From: Acidimicrobiaceae bacterium
Lineage (GTDB): Bacteria; Actinomycetota; Acidimicrobiia; Acidimicrobiales; Ilumatobacteraceae
Direction: 5' to 3'
DNA length: 32,946 nucleotides
Assembly (NCBI GenBank): GCA_002698945.1
Contig: NZZV01000108.1
Location: 1-32,946 of the forward strand
Shown here piece after piece: positions 15,901 through 23,779 of the stretch. A program made the position numbers and the translations under genes. The notes below the pieces were generated by a model. That model made no database searches. It was given only the letters and a program-made list of their open reading frames with translations, and was not told the DNA's origin. Every line of letters begins with the position of its first letter. Position 1 is the first letter of the stretch.

Positions 15901-16649
15901 AGTTCGGCGACTTCGTCAACGGTGCCCAGATCATCATCGACCAGTACATCGTCGCCGCCGAGGACAAGTGGGGCCAGCGCAACGGCGTCGTGCTCCTCCT
16001 CCCACACGGCTACGAAGGCCAGGGCCCCGAGCACTCGTCGGCGCGCATCGAACGCTTCCTCACGCTCGCGGCCGAGGACAACATGCAGCTCGTCAACTGC
16101 ACGACGGCCCGCCAGTACTTCCACCTGCTCCGGCGCCAGGTCCATCAGGAGCGCCAGACGCCGCTGGTCGTGTTCACGCCGAAGCAGGGCCTGCGGATGA
16201 AGCAGACCCGCAGCCACATCGACGAGCTGACGATGGGTTCGTTCGAAGAGGTGCTGGACGATCCGCACGTGACCGACCCCGATGCGGTCGCCCGCATCGT
16301 GTTCTGTTCGGGCAAGGTCGCGTGGGACGCGATGTCGGAGCGCGACGCTCGCGGTGCGCCGCTCGCCGTCGTGCGCGTCGAGCAGTTGTTCCCGTTGCCG
16401 ACCGAGCAGATGCTGTCGATCGTGCAGAACCGCTACCCGAACGCTCGCGAGCTCGTGTGGCTCCAGGAGGAGCCCGAGAACATGGGTCCCTGGCACTTCA
16501 TCGAGCACCACACCTGGCGGGTGAAGGAGCTGGGCTACGACCTGCGCCACGTCGCACGCGTCGAGTCGGGGAGCCCGGCCACCGGTTCGAAGACGGTCCA
16601 CGACCAGGAGCACGCCGACCTGATGGACGGCATCTTCGAGGGCCTCTGA
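12969..16649 (+). CDS. kgd: Multifunctional 2-oxoglutarate dehydrogenase/decarboxylase (E1-E2 fusion)
   Basis: A 1226-residue protein with the actinobacterial Kgd layout. An E1-type N-terminal helix (SWLVEEMYERYVADPNAVAESWREFF) is joined by a Pro-Ala linker to an E2 acyltransferase-type catalytic domain (about 110-355) whose active His lies in YDHRIIQGAESG (about 324). There is no lipoyl domain. The E1 part follows, with MAHRGRLNVL (about 551) and the thiamine-diphosphate motif GDAAFAGQG to NNQIGF (about 652-690). Kgd decarboxylates 2-oxoglutarate in the TCA cycle and works with lipoylated E2 and E3 partners encoded elsewhere. In mycobacteria it is controlled by GarA and acetyl-CoA; whether that applies here is unknown. 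Confidence 0.96.
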   Translation: MSGTETSGSSFGTNSWLVEEMYERYVADPNAVAESWREFFEDYTSISAPAHREQSAPPAADTNGSAPAADLPAPTADAPSAAPAPAPAPAPAPAPEPTKAAATEPAEEPGELIKGVGAAIVRNMAASLEVPTATSFRNVPAKLLEVNRKVINGYRTRSGLGKVSFTHLIGYAVVRAIAESVPNMKNGFVEGADGKPRLVRNEHVNMGLAVDVDKGDGTRTLVVPVLKEADTLDFAGFLAAYNEIIRKVQSNKLTIDDYAGANVSLTNPGTIGTVQSVPRLMPGQGVIIGVGNIDYPAEFEGADKRNLSSFGVSKVVTITSTYDHRIIQGAESGLFLKRVHELLLGEHGFYEQIFHDLDMPYEAVKWRPDTNPIDHEEAMLAKQMAVAKLIRVHRVRGHLIADLDPLHWKEPHTPVELDPATYGLTIWDLDREFLTDGVGGRDKMSLGDLLGVLRDAYCRTIGVEYMHIQNTEEQRWIQEQVETKPPTFDKDQKMRILERLNAAEAFEKFLATKYVGTKRFGIEGAESAIPILDEILSHAADDGLDGSVLGMAHRGRLNVLSNIVGKSYEAIFSEFEGHVDPNTVQGSGDVKYHLGATGKYHSPSGADIKVELAANPSHLETVDPIVMGMVRAQQDQIEPMGAFSVLPLLIHGDAAFAGQGVVAECLAMSDIGGYRIGGTVHLIINNQIGFTTAPEWSRSSMYCSDVAKTVQAPIFHVNGDDPEACVRVARLAWEYRQKFHKDVVIDMVCYRRHGHNEGDDPSYTQPLMYKAIAERRSVRKIYVETLVKRGDITVEEAEQALEDFQSKLQVALDETRSRGGEAHKVPKPPKPLGVLPHIPTGVERDTLERIFRQLTNYPEGFTPHPKLARQFETRTKQFDEHQEVDWATAEALAIGSLVLEGAPVRLAGEDSRRGTFSQRHAALVDFETGQPWIPLADIDGAQANFWVYDSLLSEYAALGYEYGYAHSNPEALVVWEAQFGDFVNGAQIIIDQYIVAAEDKWGQRNGVVLLLPHGYEGQGPEHSSARIERFLTLAAEDNMQLVNCTTARQYFHLLRRQVHQERQTPLVVFTPKQGLRMKQTRSHIDELTMGSFEEVLDDPHVTDPDAVARIVFCSGKVAWDAMSERDARGAPLAVVRVEQLFPLPTEQMLSIVQNRYPNARELVWLQEEPENMGPWHFIEHHTWRVKELGYDLRHVARVESGSPATGSKTVHDQEHADLMDGIFEGL

Positions 16650-16722
16650 GCCGCCCGGATGACGACGGACCCCGTTCGTCGAATGCTGTGTCGTGACGGT
16701 TCCGGCCCGTACGATGGGTCAG

Positions 16723-16740
16723 CGAGTGCTCATGCACTCG
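16723..16740. promoter_or_regulatory. Small inverted repeat before the NYN/S1 gene
   Basis: CGAGTGC-TCAT-GCACTCG has a perfect 7-bp stem and a 4-nt loop and ends 10 nt before ATG 16751. A TACGAT box at 16710-16715 would place it within the 5' leader, so it could affect ribosome access. It could equally be the kgd terminator or a chance match. Confidence 0.35.
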
Positions 16741-16750
16741 ATGGATCAAC

Positions 16751-18187
16751 ATGACACAACAGAACAGCAAACCTCGCCTCTTCGTCGTCGATGGATCGAA
16801 CATCGCCACGGAAGGTCGGTCCAAGCCCAGCCTCGAACAGCTCACCGAAGCGGTCGACGCCTTTCGTGAGGAGTACCCCGACGTCGATGTGACCGTCGTG
16901 GTCGACGCCACGTTCGGACACCGCATCGCCAAGAAGGAAGTCAAGGACTTCGATCGGGCCGTCGCCAACAACGAACTCGTCACCCCGCCCGCCGGAGCGG
17001 TCGGGCGTGGCGACGCCTTCATCCTCGCCATCGCCGACAAGGCCGGTGCCGGGGTGTTCTCGAACGACTCGTTCCAGGAGTTCCACGGTGACTACGGCTG
17101 GCTCTTCGAACACGGCCGGCTGATCGGTGGCAAGCCCGTCCCGCACGTCGGCTGGGTGTTCGTCGACCGCAACCCGGTTCGCGGACCCAAGAGCCGTGAG
17201 TCGATCCGGGCGGCGAAGAAGGCGGAATCGAACGACGAACCGGCGACCGCCGCGAAAGAACGCGCCCAGCGGCGTGTCCGCAAGAAGAAGGCCGCCGCGT
17301 CCGAGCCGTCCGCCGAGCGACCGCCGAAGGACGAACAAGGCGAATCTCCGTCCGCTGATCAGTGGTCCTCCGATCAGCAGTCCGCGGAGCCGGCCGACCG
17401 TTCGCAGTCCGGCGGCGGCAAGCCCGACGAGGGCAAGTCGTCCAAGCACGTCAACGAGTTGGGGAACTTCCTCGACTTCGTGGAAAAGTACGCCGTCGGC
17501 CAGACGATCACGGTCAAGGTCTCGAGCTACTCGTCGCACGGCGCCTACGCCGACTTCGGAGACGTCCAGGTCTACATCCCGCTCCGATTGATGGCCGACC
17601 CGGCGCCGACGAGTGCGCGCAAGGCCGTCACGACCGGCGACGAGATCGACGTGGTCGTCGCCGCCTTCTCGCCCGAACGACGCAGCATCGACGTGGCGTT
17701 GCCGGCGATGTCGGACCAGATCGAGTCCGGCGTCGGACAGGCGGACCGCGATGATCGGCCTGATCGGGCTGATCGGCAGTCGGCGGACGATTCGGCGAAC
17801 CGGCCGAAGAAGCGTCGTCCGTCGCGTCGGCGTGGCAAGCAGTCGACGGCCGAGTCGCCGAGCAGCGAGCCGGCCGAGCAGACCTCCGACGAACAGCAGT
17901 CCGGTGCGAGCGACGACACGCCGGCCGAGGCCGCACCGCCGAAGAAGCGGGCAGCTCGCAAGAAGGCTGCCGCCAAGAAGGCTCCGGCCAAGAAGGCCGC
18001 CGCGAAGAAGGGTGCCGCCAAGAAGGCTGCTGCGAAGAAGGCTCCGGCCAAGAAGGCCGCCGCGAAGAAGGGTGCCGCCAAGAAGGCTGCTGCGAAGAAG
18101 GCCCCGGCCAAGAAGACCGCCGCCCGCAAGCGCGCCGCCAAGAAGTCCGCTGCACCCGCCGGCGAGACCGGGGCGAACGACTCGTGA
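16751..18187 (+). CDS. NYN-type nuclease / S1 RNA-binding / histone-H1-like tail fusion
   Basis: A 478-residue protein of three parts. Residues 8 to about 135 form a PIN-like NYN (Zc3h12a-type) ribonuclease domain with acidic residues D14 (FVVDGSN), D52 (VVVDAT), D88 (GRGDAF) and D106 (FSNDSF). A charged linker leads to an S1-type OB fold (about 247-320, YAVGQTITVKVSSYSSHGAYADFGDVQVYIPL). The C-terminal 80 residues are Ala/Lys-rich repeats (KKAAAKKAPAKK) like histone H1 or HupB tails. The parts together suggest an RNA-processing nuclease tethered to RNA or nucleoid; this is inferred from domains. Its stop overlaps the start of the exonuclease III gene as GTGA, so they are co-translated. Confidence 0.87.
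   Translation: MTQQNSKPRLFVVDGSNIATEGRSKPSLEQLTEAVDAFREEYPDVDVTVVVDATFGHRIAKKEVKDFDRAVANNELVTPPAGAVGRGDAFILAIADKAGAGVFSNDSFQEFHGDYGWLFEHGRLIGGKPVPHVGWVFVDRNPVRGPKSRESIRAAKKAESNDEPATAAKERAQRRVRKKKAAASEPSAERPPKDEQGESPSADQWSSDQQSAEPADRSQSGGGKPDEGKSSKHVNELGNFLDFVEKYAVGQTITVKVSSYSSHGAYADFGDVQVYIPLRLMADPAPTSARKAVTTGDEIDVVVAAFSPERRSIDVALPAMSDQIESGVGQADRDDRPDRADRQSADDSANRPKKRRPSRRRGKQSTAESPSSEPAEQTSDEQQSGASDDTPAEAAPPKKRAARKKAAAKKAPAKKAAAKKGAAKKAAAKKAPAKKAAAKKGAAKKAAAKKAPAKKTAARKRAAKKSAAPAGETGANDS
17941..18120 (+). repeat. 60-bp tandem coding repeat in the Ala/Lys tail
   Basis: The blocks 18001-18060 and 18061-18120 differ by two bases, and 17941-18000 is a degenerate third unit. Each encodes 20 residues built on KKAAAKKAPAKK. 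Length variation between strains is likely. Confidence 0.85.
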
Positions 18188-18960
18188 GGGTCGTGACCTG
18201 GAACATCAACTCGCTGCGAGCGCGTCTCGAGCGGGTCGAGGAATGGGTCGCCGAGGTGCAGCCCGACGTGCTGTGCCTCCAGGAGACCAAGCTCGCCGAC
18301 GACGCCTTCCCGGCTCTGTCGTTCGAAGCACTCGGCTACGAATGTGCCCACTACGGGCAGGGCCAGTGGAACGGGGTCGCCATCGTCTCGAAGGTGGGCC
18401 TCGACGACGTCGTGGCCAACTTCGCCGAGGGCATCGAGCCCGATCCCGACGCCCGCATCATCACGGCGACGTGCGGCGGCGTGCGCGTGGCGTGCTGCTA
18501 CGTCCCCAACGGTCGGGCGCTCGACGACGACCACTACGTCTACAAGCTGAGCTGGCTCGAGCGACTGCTCGACCACGTGCGGCAGGAGAACGATCCGAGC
18601 GGCGACGTGATCGTCACCGGGGACTTCAACATCGCACCGACCGACGCCGACGTGTACGACATCCGCAAGTTCGCCGGCGCGACCCACGTCAGCGAGCCCG
18701 AACGCGAACGACTGCAGGCGCTGTGCGACTGGGGTCTCACGGATCTGTTCCGTCACCAGCACGCCGACGCGGATCGCGTCTACTCGTGGTGGGACTACCG
18801 CGGTGGCGACTTCCACCAGGGACGTGGTCTGCGGATCGACCTCGTGCTCGGGAGCGCGTCGCTCGTCGATCGCGTCGACTGGGCGGTCGTCGACCGCAAC
18901 GCCCGCAAGGGCAAGCAGCCGAGCGACCACGCCCCGGTCATCGTCGACCTGACCATCTGA
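18184..18960 (+). CDS. xth: Exodeoxyribonuclease III / AP endonuclease family protein
   Basis: A 258-residue member of the exonuclease III/AP endonuclease family, which cleaves DNA 5' of abasic sites and trims 3' blocks in base-excision repair. The active-site motifs are WNINSLRAR (metal and phosphate site), LQETKL with E34, GDFNIAP, the late LRIDLVLGS, and SDHAPV with the catalytic His. The length and motif spacing are normal. The GTG start overlaps the previous stop by four bases (GTGA). Together with mutY earlier in the window it represents base-excision repair, though not in one operon. Transcription should end in the palindromic element just downstream. Confidence 0.94.
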   Translation: MRVVTWNINSLRARLERVEEWVAEVQPDVLCLQETKLADDAFPALSFEALGYECAHYGQGQWNGVAIVSKVGLDDVVANFAEGIEPDPDARIITATCGGVRVACCYVPNGRALDDDHYVYKLSWLERLLDHVRQENDPSGDVIVTGDFNIAPTDADVYDIRKFAGATHVSEPERERLQALCDWGLTDLFRHQHADADRVYSWWDYRGGDFHQGRGLRIDLVLGSASLVDRVDWAVVDRNARKGKQPSDHAPVIVDLTI

Positions 18961-18970
18961 AGCGGTCGGT

Positions 18971-19054
18971 GTCGGTTGAGGTCAGACCCCAACCGACATG
19001 GTTGCGGAACCTGGCGCTGGTCGGGGTGTCGGTTGGGGTCTGACCTCAACCGAC
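18971..19054. repeat. Palindrome-pair intergenic element, copy 2
   Basis: Two perfect 28-bp inverted arms (18971-18998 and 19027-19054) with a 28-bp spacer. Each arm is also an imperfect palindrome: GTCGGTTG, then GGTCAGACC, then CAACCGAC. It fills the gap between the convergent exonuclease and helicase genes. The right arm contains the TGA stop of the helicase (19046-19048). It may act as a bidirectional terminator. Confidence 0.92.
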
Positions 19055-20929
19055 CGTCTGGAGGGCTCGTTCGATGCCGTGGAACAGGCGGCGACTCGTG
19101 ATCGCGCCGAGCCCGGTGAGCGCGTCGAGCTCGTCCGGTGACGTCGGGCGGTGGGTCGCGATCAGTGACAGGACGTGGTCGGTCACCAGGGCGTCGGGGA
19201 GGATGCCGTTGGCGCGGGCCGCGTTCGCCCGCCAGGTGTGCAATCGGTCGAGCGCGGTGTCGCGCGGTGTCGGCTCGGTGCTCACCAGGTCCGGCGGTGG
19301 AGGCAGGATCACGGGCTCGCCTGGTTCGAATCCGTCGAGCAGAGGAGTACGCCGTCGCTGGTAGCCGTTGCGACGCTCGGCCCAGTGCACCGTCAGCCGG
19401 TCGGTCGCCCGGGTGACCGCCACGTAGAACAAGCGGGCCTCCTCGGCCTTCAGGGCCGCCGTCGTGGCCGACCGGTGCGGGACGAGGCTCGTCTCGCAGC
19501 CGACGAGGTGGACGGTGTGCCACTCGCGGCCCTTCGCCGCGTGGAAGGTCAGGAGTTCGACGCCGGGTTCGGCGGTACCGAACGGGTCGGTCGCTGCGAC
19601 CCAGGCCCGGAAGGCGAGCCCGTCGCCGGTCGGCTGTGTTCGCAAGAAGTCGTTCGCCGCGAGCGCGACGGTGGTGCGGGGATCGCCATCTCCTTCGCTC
19701 ACGTCGTGTTGGTCGCGGATCCAACGGCGGAGCGCGTCGGGTTCGCGCAATCGGTACGCCTCGTCGAGCAAGGGCCCGATTTCGGTGCCGGCCCCGTCGA
19801 TCCGCTTGCGGACGGCGACCCCGGCAGCGGCCAACGCCGCTCTGATCGGTGCCAACGTCGCGTGCGTCCGTGCGAGGACGGCGACATTGCCGGAGCGGAG
19901 CAAGGTCGGGTCGTCACGGGCGATCGAGGTCGCGACCGCCGCTGCCTCGCCGGCCTCGTCGTCGTGGGCGGCCACCCGGACGCTCGGACCGTCACCGCGG
20001 GCCGACTCGATCGTGGTGTCGACCTCTGCCCGGGCCAGGATGACGCGGCCGATCTCGACCACCTGTGGTGTGCAGCGATGATTGACCGGCAGTCGAATGA
20101 TCTCGACCCCGGGGAAGCGGTCGCCGACGTCGGTGAGCAGCGCCGGGTCGGACCCGGTGAAGCCGTAGATCGCCTGCGCCGGATCGCCGACGAGGAACAG
20201 GTCGTCGCGCCCGGCCCGGAGCACGTCGAGGAAACGGTGCTGGAGCGGGTTGAGGTCCTGCGCCTCGTCGACGAGGACGTGTCGGAACCGCCAACGGAGT
20301 GCGTCGGCGAACGAGTCGTCGCGTTCGGCGGCGTCGATCGTCAGGGCGATCAGGTCGTCGAGGTCGACGATGCGACGCTGGCGCTTCTCCTCGGTGTAGG
20401 CGGTCAGCACGTCGGCGATGAACTCGGGTTCGTGGAGCGACCTGAGCTCGCCGTTGCGCACCGCACGCACGTACGCACGCGGCGACAGCCCACGGGAGGT
20501 GGCGACGCCGACCGCGGCGACCACCGACGACAGATCGGCGGCCGATGCCCGGTCGGTGAAGGCGCGCAACCCACCGATGATGCGAGCCCGGTCGTCGACC
20601 ACGGTGCGGGGCGCCTGATCGAGATCGGCCCACCGCTGACGAAGGAGCTGGTTCGAGATCGAGTGGAACGTGCCGGCTGCCACCTGATCGTTGACGCCCA
20701 TGCCGGCCAGTCGCCGGCGCAGCTCACCGGCCGCCTCACGCGTGAACGTCAGGACCAACGTGTGGCGGGCGTCCGCCGACTCGGTCGCGATGCGGTACGC
20801 CGCTCGACGGGTGAGGACACGTGTCTTGCCCGACCCGGCGCCGGCGATGACGGCGACGAGCGACGACTCGCAGGTGACGGCGCGGTGTTGGTCGGCATCG
20901 AGATCGGCCAACAACGCTGCGGGGTCCAC
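19046..20929 (-). CDS. UvrD/PcrA-like superfamily 1 DNA helicase with HRDC-like C-terminus
   Basis: A 627-residue helicase. Motif I is GAGSGKT, motif II is VLVDEAQD, motif III is FLVGDPAQAIYGFTG, motif V lies around LLTFHAAKGREWHTVHLVG, and motif VI is YVAVTRATDRL. A helical C-terminal region (about the last 75 residues, HTWRANAARANGILPDALVTDHVLSLIATHRP) resembles HRDC, as in actinobacterial UvrD2-like proteins. At about 630 residues it is shorter than PcrA. I start it at GTG 20929 (VDPAALLADLDADQHRAV), which matches the usual N-terminus and has TACCGT 7 nt upstream. ATGs at 20956 and 20980 would overlap the divergent gene. Its stop lies in a palindromic repeat. Confidence 0.9.
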   Translation of the reverse strand: MDPAALLADLDADQHRAVTCESSLVAVIAGAGSGKTRVLTRRAAYRIATESADARHTLVLTFTREAAGELRRRLAGMGVNDQVAAGTFHSISNQLLRQRWADLDQAPRTVVDDRARIIGGLRAFTDRASAADLSSVVAAVGVATSRGLSPRAYVRAVRNGELRSLHEPEFIADVLTAYTEEKRQRRIVDLDDLIALTIDAAERDDSFADALRWRFRHVLVDEAQDLNPLQHRFLDVLRAGRDDLFLVGDPAQAIYGFTGSDPALLTDVGDRFPGVEIIRLPVNHRCTPQVVEIGRVILARAEVDTTIESARGDGPSVRVAAHDDEAGEAAAVATSIARDDPTLLRSGNVAVLARTHATLAPIRAALAAAGVAVRKRIDGAGTEIGPLLDEAYRLREPDALRRWIRDQHDVSEGDGDPRTTVALAANDFLRTQPTGDGLAFRAWVAATDPFGTAEPGVELLTFHAAKGREWHTVHLVGCETSLVPHRSATTAALKAEEARLFYVAVTRATDRLTVHWAERRNGYQRRRTPLLDGFEPGEPVILPPPPDLVSTEPTPRDTALDRLHTWRANAARANGILPDALVTDHVLSLIATHRPTSPDELDALTGLGAITSRRLFHGIERALQTVG

Positions 20930-20936
20930 CCCGTTC

Positions 20937-20946
20937 ACGGTACTGT
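20937..20946. promoter_or_regulatory. Overlapping divergent -10 boxes (TACCGT minus strand, TACTGT plus strand)
   Basis: TACCGT on the minus strand (20942-20937) is 7 nt before helicase GTG 20929. TACTGT on the plus strand (20941-20946) is 8 nt before ATG 20955. They share two bases, so RNA polymerase could probably occupy only one at a time. Confidence 0.5.
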
Positions 20947-20954
20947 TTGCGCTC

Positions 20955-21572
20955 ATGCCGTACCCCAAGAATCTGCTCAACGACTTCGAGACCGTTGCGC
21001 TCGATCTGCACCCGCACTGGTGGTACTACACCAAGGCGCTCCTGGCCGTCGCGGCATCGGTCATCTTCGCGATCGTCGCGGTGACGGTGTCCGACGGCAC
21101 GGTGCAGACGGGCCTGATGTGGGTGGCGTTCGCGGCCATCGTCGTGTCGCTCGGTTGGCTCATCAAGCGGTACGCCACCTGGTCGACGACGAACTTCGTC
21201 GTCACCAGCGACCGCGTCATCTATCGCTCGGGTGTCATGCGCAAGAGCGGCATCGAGATCCCGCTCGAGCGGGTCAACAACGTGTCGTCGAACCAGGGTG
21301 TGTTCGAGCGGATGCTCGGTGCCGGCGACCTCCTCATCGAATCGGGAGGCGAATCGGGTCAGCAGCGGTTCACCGACATCAAGAACCCGAGCCGGGTCCA
21401 GAACCTGATCCACGCCCAGCGCGAGGCGAACAACTCCCGGATGTTCGGGGGGCGGGGCGACGGTGGCAGCGACGTCGCGACCCAGCTCGAGAAGCTCGAG
21501 GGGATGCTCGAACGGGGCACCCTCACGCAGGAAGAGTTCGACGCCCAGAAGCGGCGTCTGCTGGGCGACTGA
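20955..21572 (+). CDS. PH-domain membrane protein with short C-terminal SHOCT-like region
   Basis: A 205-residue protein. The N-terminus MPYPKNLLNDFETVALDLHPHWWYY is followed by two TM segments (about 29-48 and 53-72) and a bacterial PH (bPH2, YdbS/YdbT-like) domain, TTNFVVTSDRVIYRSGVMRKSGIEIPLERVNNVS. After an Arg/Gly linker the last 35 residues (LEKLEGMLERGTLTQEEFDAQKRRLLGD) form a SHOCT-like helical pair, often an oligomerisation element. It is presumably a membrane-surface protein; its function is unknown. It starts at an ATG 8 nt after TACTGT and is divergent from the helicase. Confidence 0.87.
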   Translation: MPYPKNLLNDFETVALDLHPHWWYYTKALLAVAASVIFAIVAVTVSDGTVQTGLMWVAFAAIVVSLGWLIKRYATWSTTNFVVTSDRVIYRSGVMRKSGIEIPLERVNNVSSNQGVFERMLGAGDLLIESGGESGQQRFTDIKNPSRVQNLIHAQREANNSRMFGGRGDGGSDVATQLEKLEGMLERGTLTQEEFDAQKRRLLGD

Positions 21573-21618
21573 CGGCTCGATCCGGCCGTGCCGGTCTCGC
21601 CGTGCCAAGCTCGGCGGC

Positions 21619-22536
21619 ATGACACGCGCTCACCTCGACTCGGGCATCGAGCTCGAGTACGACACCTTCGGATCGCCCGACGACCCGGCCCTGTTGTTGG
21701 TCATGGGTTTCACCGCCCAGATGATCGCCTGGCAGGACGGCTTCTGCGAGCAGCTCGCCGCCCGGGGCCGATACGTCATCCGCTTCGACAACCGCGACTG
21801 CGGGCTGTCGAGCAAGCTCGACGGCCAGCACGTCGACACCGCAGCGGTGCTCGGTGCCGCGATGTCGGGGGCCGAGATCCCGCCGGTGCCGTACCTGCTG
21901 TCCGACATGGCGGCCGACGCGATCGGCTTGCTCGACCACCTCGACATCGACCGTGCCCACGTGGTGGGCGCCTCGATGGGCGGCATGATCGTCCAGACGA
22001 TGGCCATCGAGCATCCCGACCGGCTCCACAGCGTCACGTCGATCATGTCCACCGTCGGCGACCCGGCTTACGGCGCAGCGAAGCCGGAGGCGATGGCGAT
22101 CCTGCTCTCCCCGCCGCCGTCGGGTCGCGATGAGGTGATCGAACGGTCCGGGGGCTTCAAGATCTGGGCGTCGAAGCGCTACTACGACGAGGCGGCTGCC
22201 AAGGAGTTCGCCGCGATCGCCTACGACCGTTCGTTCTACCCCGAAGGAGCGACCCGCCAGCTCGCGGCGATCACCGCGTCGGGTGATCGCAGCGAGGCGT
22301 TGCGGTCGGTCACGACACCCATGCTCGTGATCCACGGTCTCGACGACACCCTGATCGATCCGTCGGGCGGTCGCCGCACGGCCGAGCTCGTGCCCAACGC
22401 CCACCTCCTCGAGGTCGCCGACATGGGCCACGACATGCCACCGCCATTGTGGCCGCTGCTCACCTCGGCGATCGTGGGTCACCAGGCGTCGGCGGTCCAT
22501 CCGTCGGCCGGCGCTCCGGTGGAGGTGGCGTCATGA
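21619..22536 (+). CDS. Alpha/beta hydrolase
   Basis: A 305-residue α/β-hydrolase-fold enzyme. The nucleophile elbow is G117-A-S119-M-G121, the acid is D242 or D243 ([11 protein letters not shown]) and the base is H271 (ADMGHDMP). The oxyanion region [14 protein letters not shown] and the [10 protein letters not shown] segment are typical of the group that includes aclacinomycin methylesterase-like (RdmC) enzymes. The substrate is probably an ester. CAAGCT lies 7 nt before the ATG, a weaker form of the window's -10 pattern. Its stop overlaps the start of the racemase gene as ATGA, so the two are translationally coupled and may act in one pathway. Confidence 0.9.
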   Translation: MTRAHLDSGIELEYDTFGSPDDPALLLVMGFTAQMIAWQDGFCEQLAARGRYVIRFDNRDCGLSSKLDGQHVDTAAVLGAAMSGAEIPPVPYLLSDMAADAIGLLDHLDIDRAHVVGASMGGMIVQTMAIEHPDRLHSVTSIMSTVGDPAYGAAKPEAMAILLSPPPSGRDEVIERSGGFKIWASKRYYDEAAAKEFAAIAYDRSFYPEGATRQLAAITASGDRSEALRSVTTPMLVIHGLDDTLIDPSGGRRTAELVPNAHLLEVADMGHDMPPPLWPLLTSAIVGHQASAVHPSAGAPVEVAS

Positions 22537-23690
22537 GCGGGCCGCTCGCGGGCTACCGCATCATCGAGATCGCCGGGATCGGCCCCGGCCCCTTCGCTGC
22601 GATGTTGCTGAGCGACATGGGCGCCGAGGTCATCCGCGTCGAACGCGCCGGCGCCGTACGCGGCGCGGCGCCCGACACGCCGCACGGCGACATCCTCCGA
22701 CGCGGACGCCGCAACATCGCGCTCGACCTGAAGCACCCCGACGGTGTGGAGACCCTGCTCCAGCTGGTCGAGGGGGCCGACGCCCTGATCGAGGGATTCC
22801 GACCCGGCGTGATGGAGCGTCTCGGCGTGGGACCGGACGTCTGTCTCGAACGCAACCCGAAGCTCGTGTTCGGCCGGATGACCGGTTGGGGACAGAGCGG
22901 GCCGTACGCGCAAGCTGCCGGTCATGACATCAACTACATCGCGCTGGCGGGAGCGCTGGCGCACTACGGCCGCGCCGGCCAGCCGCCCACGCCGCCGATG
23001 AACATGGTCGGCGACTTCGGTGGCGGTGGCATGTTCCTCGCGTTCGGCGTGGTGTGCGCACTGCTCGAGGCGCAACGCAGCGGTCAGGGGCAGGTGGTCG
23101 ACACCGCCATGGTCGACGGTACGGCGGTGCTCATGACCATGTTCTGGGCGTTCCACCACATGGGCGCCCACGACATCACCCGTCGCGGCGCCAACCTGCT
23201 CGACACCGGTGCGCACTTCTACGACGTGTACGAGTGCGCCGACGGCGAATACGTCTCGCTCGGTTCGATCGAGCCGCAGTTCTACGCCGAGCTGCTGCGG
23301 CTGACCGGCCTGGAGGGCGACGACGAGTTCGCGAAGCAGATGGATGCGTCGCAGTGGCCGCACCTCAAGCAGCGCCTCGCCGAACTGTTCCGCACCAAGT
23401 CGCGCGACGAGTGGTGCGAGATCATGGAACACACCGACGTCTGCTTCGCTCCGGTGCTGCGGATGGACGAGGCGGCGCAACACCCGCACAACGTCGAGCG
23501 CGGTACCTTCATCGCTCCCGGCGGCGTCACCCAGCCCGCACCGGCGCCGAGGTTCAGCCGCACCGCGGCCGAGGTCGACCGACCGCCAGCACACGACGGC
23601 CAGCACACCCGTGAGGTGCTGACCGAGTGGGGGATCGACGCCGCCCGTGTCGACGCCCTCCTCGAGTCCGGCGCCGCCAAGCAAGCCTGA
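22533..23690 (+). CDS. Alpha-methylacyl-CoA racemase / class III CoA-transferase family
   Basis: A 385-residue member of the CaiB/BaiF family, closest in pattern to α-methylacyl-CoA racemase. Racemase hallmarks are H131 ([13 protein letters not shown]) and D161 ([34 protein letters not shown]), which correspond to the catalytic His and Asp of M. tuberculosis MCR. The N-terminal [31 protein letters not shown] is the CoA-binding start of the family. Such enzymes epimerise 2-methylacyl-CoAs so that branched chains or sterol side chains can enter β-oxidation. GGAGG precedes the ATG, which overlaps the hydrolase stop. Confidence 0.92.
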   Translation: MSGPLAGYRIIEIAGIGPGPFAAMLLSDMGAEVIRVERAGAVRGAAPDTPHGDILRRGRRNIALDLKHPDGVETLLQLVEGADALIEGFRPGVMERLGVGPDVCLERNPKLVFGRMTGWGQSGPYAQAAGHDINYIALAGALAHYGRAGQPPTPPMNMVGDFGGGGMFLAFGVVCALLEAQRSGQGQVVDTAMVDGTAVLMTMFWAFHHMGAHDITRRGANLLDTGAHFYDVYECADGEYVSLGSIEPQFYAELLRLTGLEGDDEFAKQMDASQWPHLKQRLAELFRTKSRDEWCEIMEHTDVCFAPVLRMDEAAQHPHNVERGTFIAPGGVTQPAPAPRFSRTAAEVDRPPAHDGQHTREVLTEWGIDAARVDALLESGAAKQA

Positions 23691-23766
23691 CTCGACGCGC
23701 CGTCACCGGTGTGCTGGAGCCGTGAGGTCGGCGGGAACTGGTCGGACGGTCGTGGCCATCGGCTCG

Positions 23767-23772
23767 TATCGT
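23767..23772 (+). promoter_or_regulatory. -10 box (TATCGT) of the PIG-L deacetylase
   Basis: TATCGT lies 7 nt before ATG 23780, which favours that start over the GTG at 23771 used in the ORF track (that GTG overlaps the box itself). Confidence 0.5.
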
Positions 23773-23779
23773 GGCCCGA

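Noticed and set aside
19175-21622. 815-residue plus-strand ORF opposite the helicase
   Set aside because: Its sequence is a reverse-strand reflection of helicase codons in high-GC DNA, and it also overlaps the PH-domain gene in another frame.
22479-23684. 401-residue minus-strand ORF opposite the racemase
   Set aside because: It is an antisense shadow; the plus strand has full family motifs including the catalytic His and Asp.
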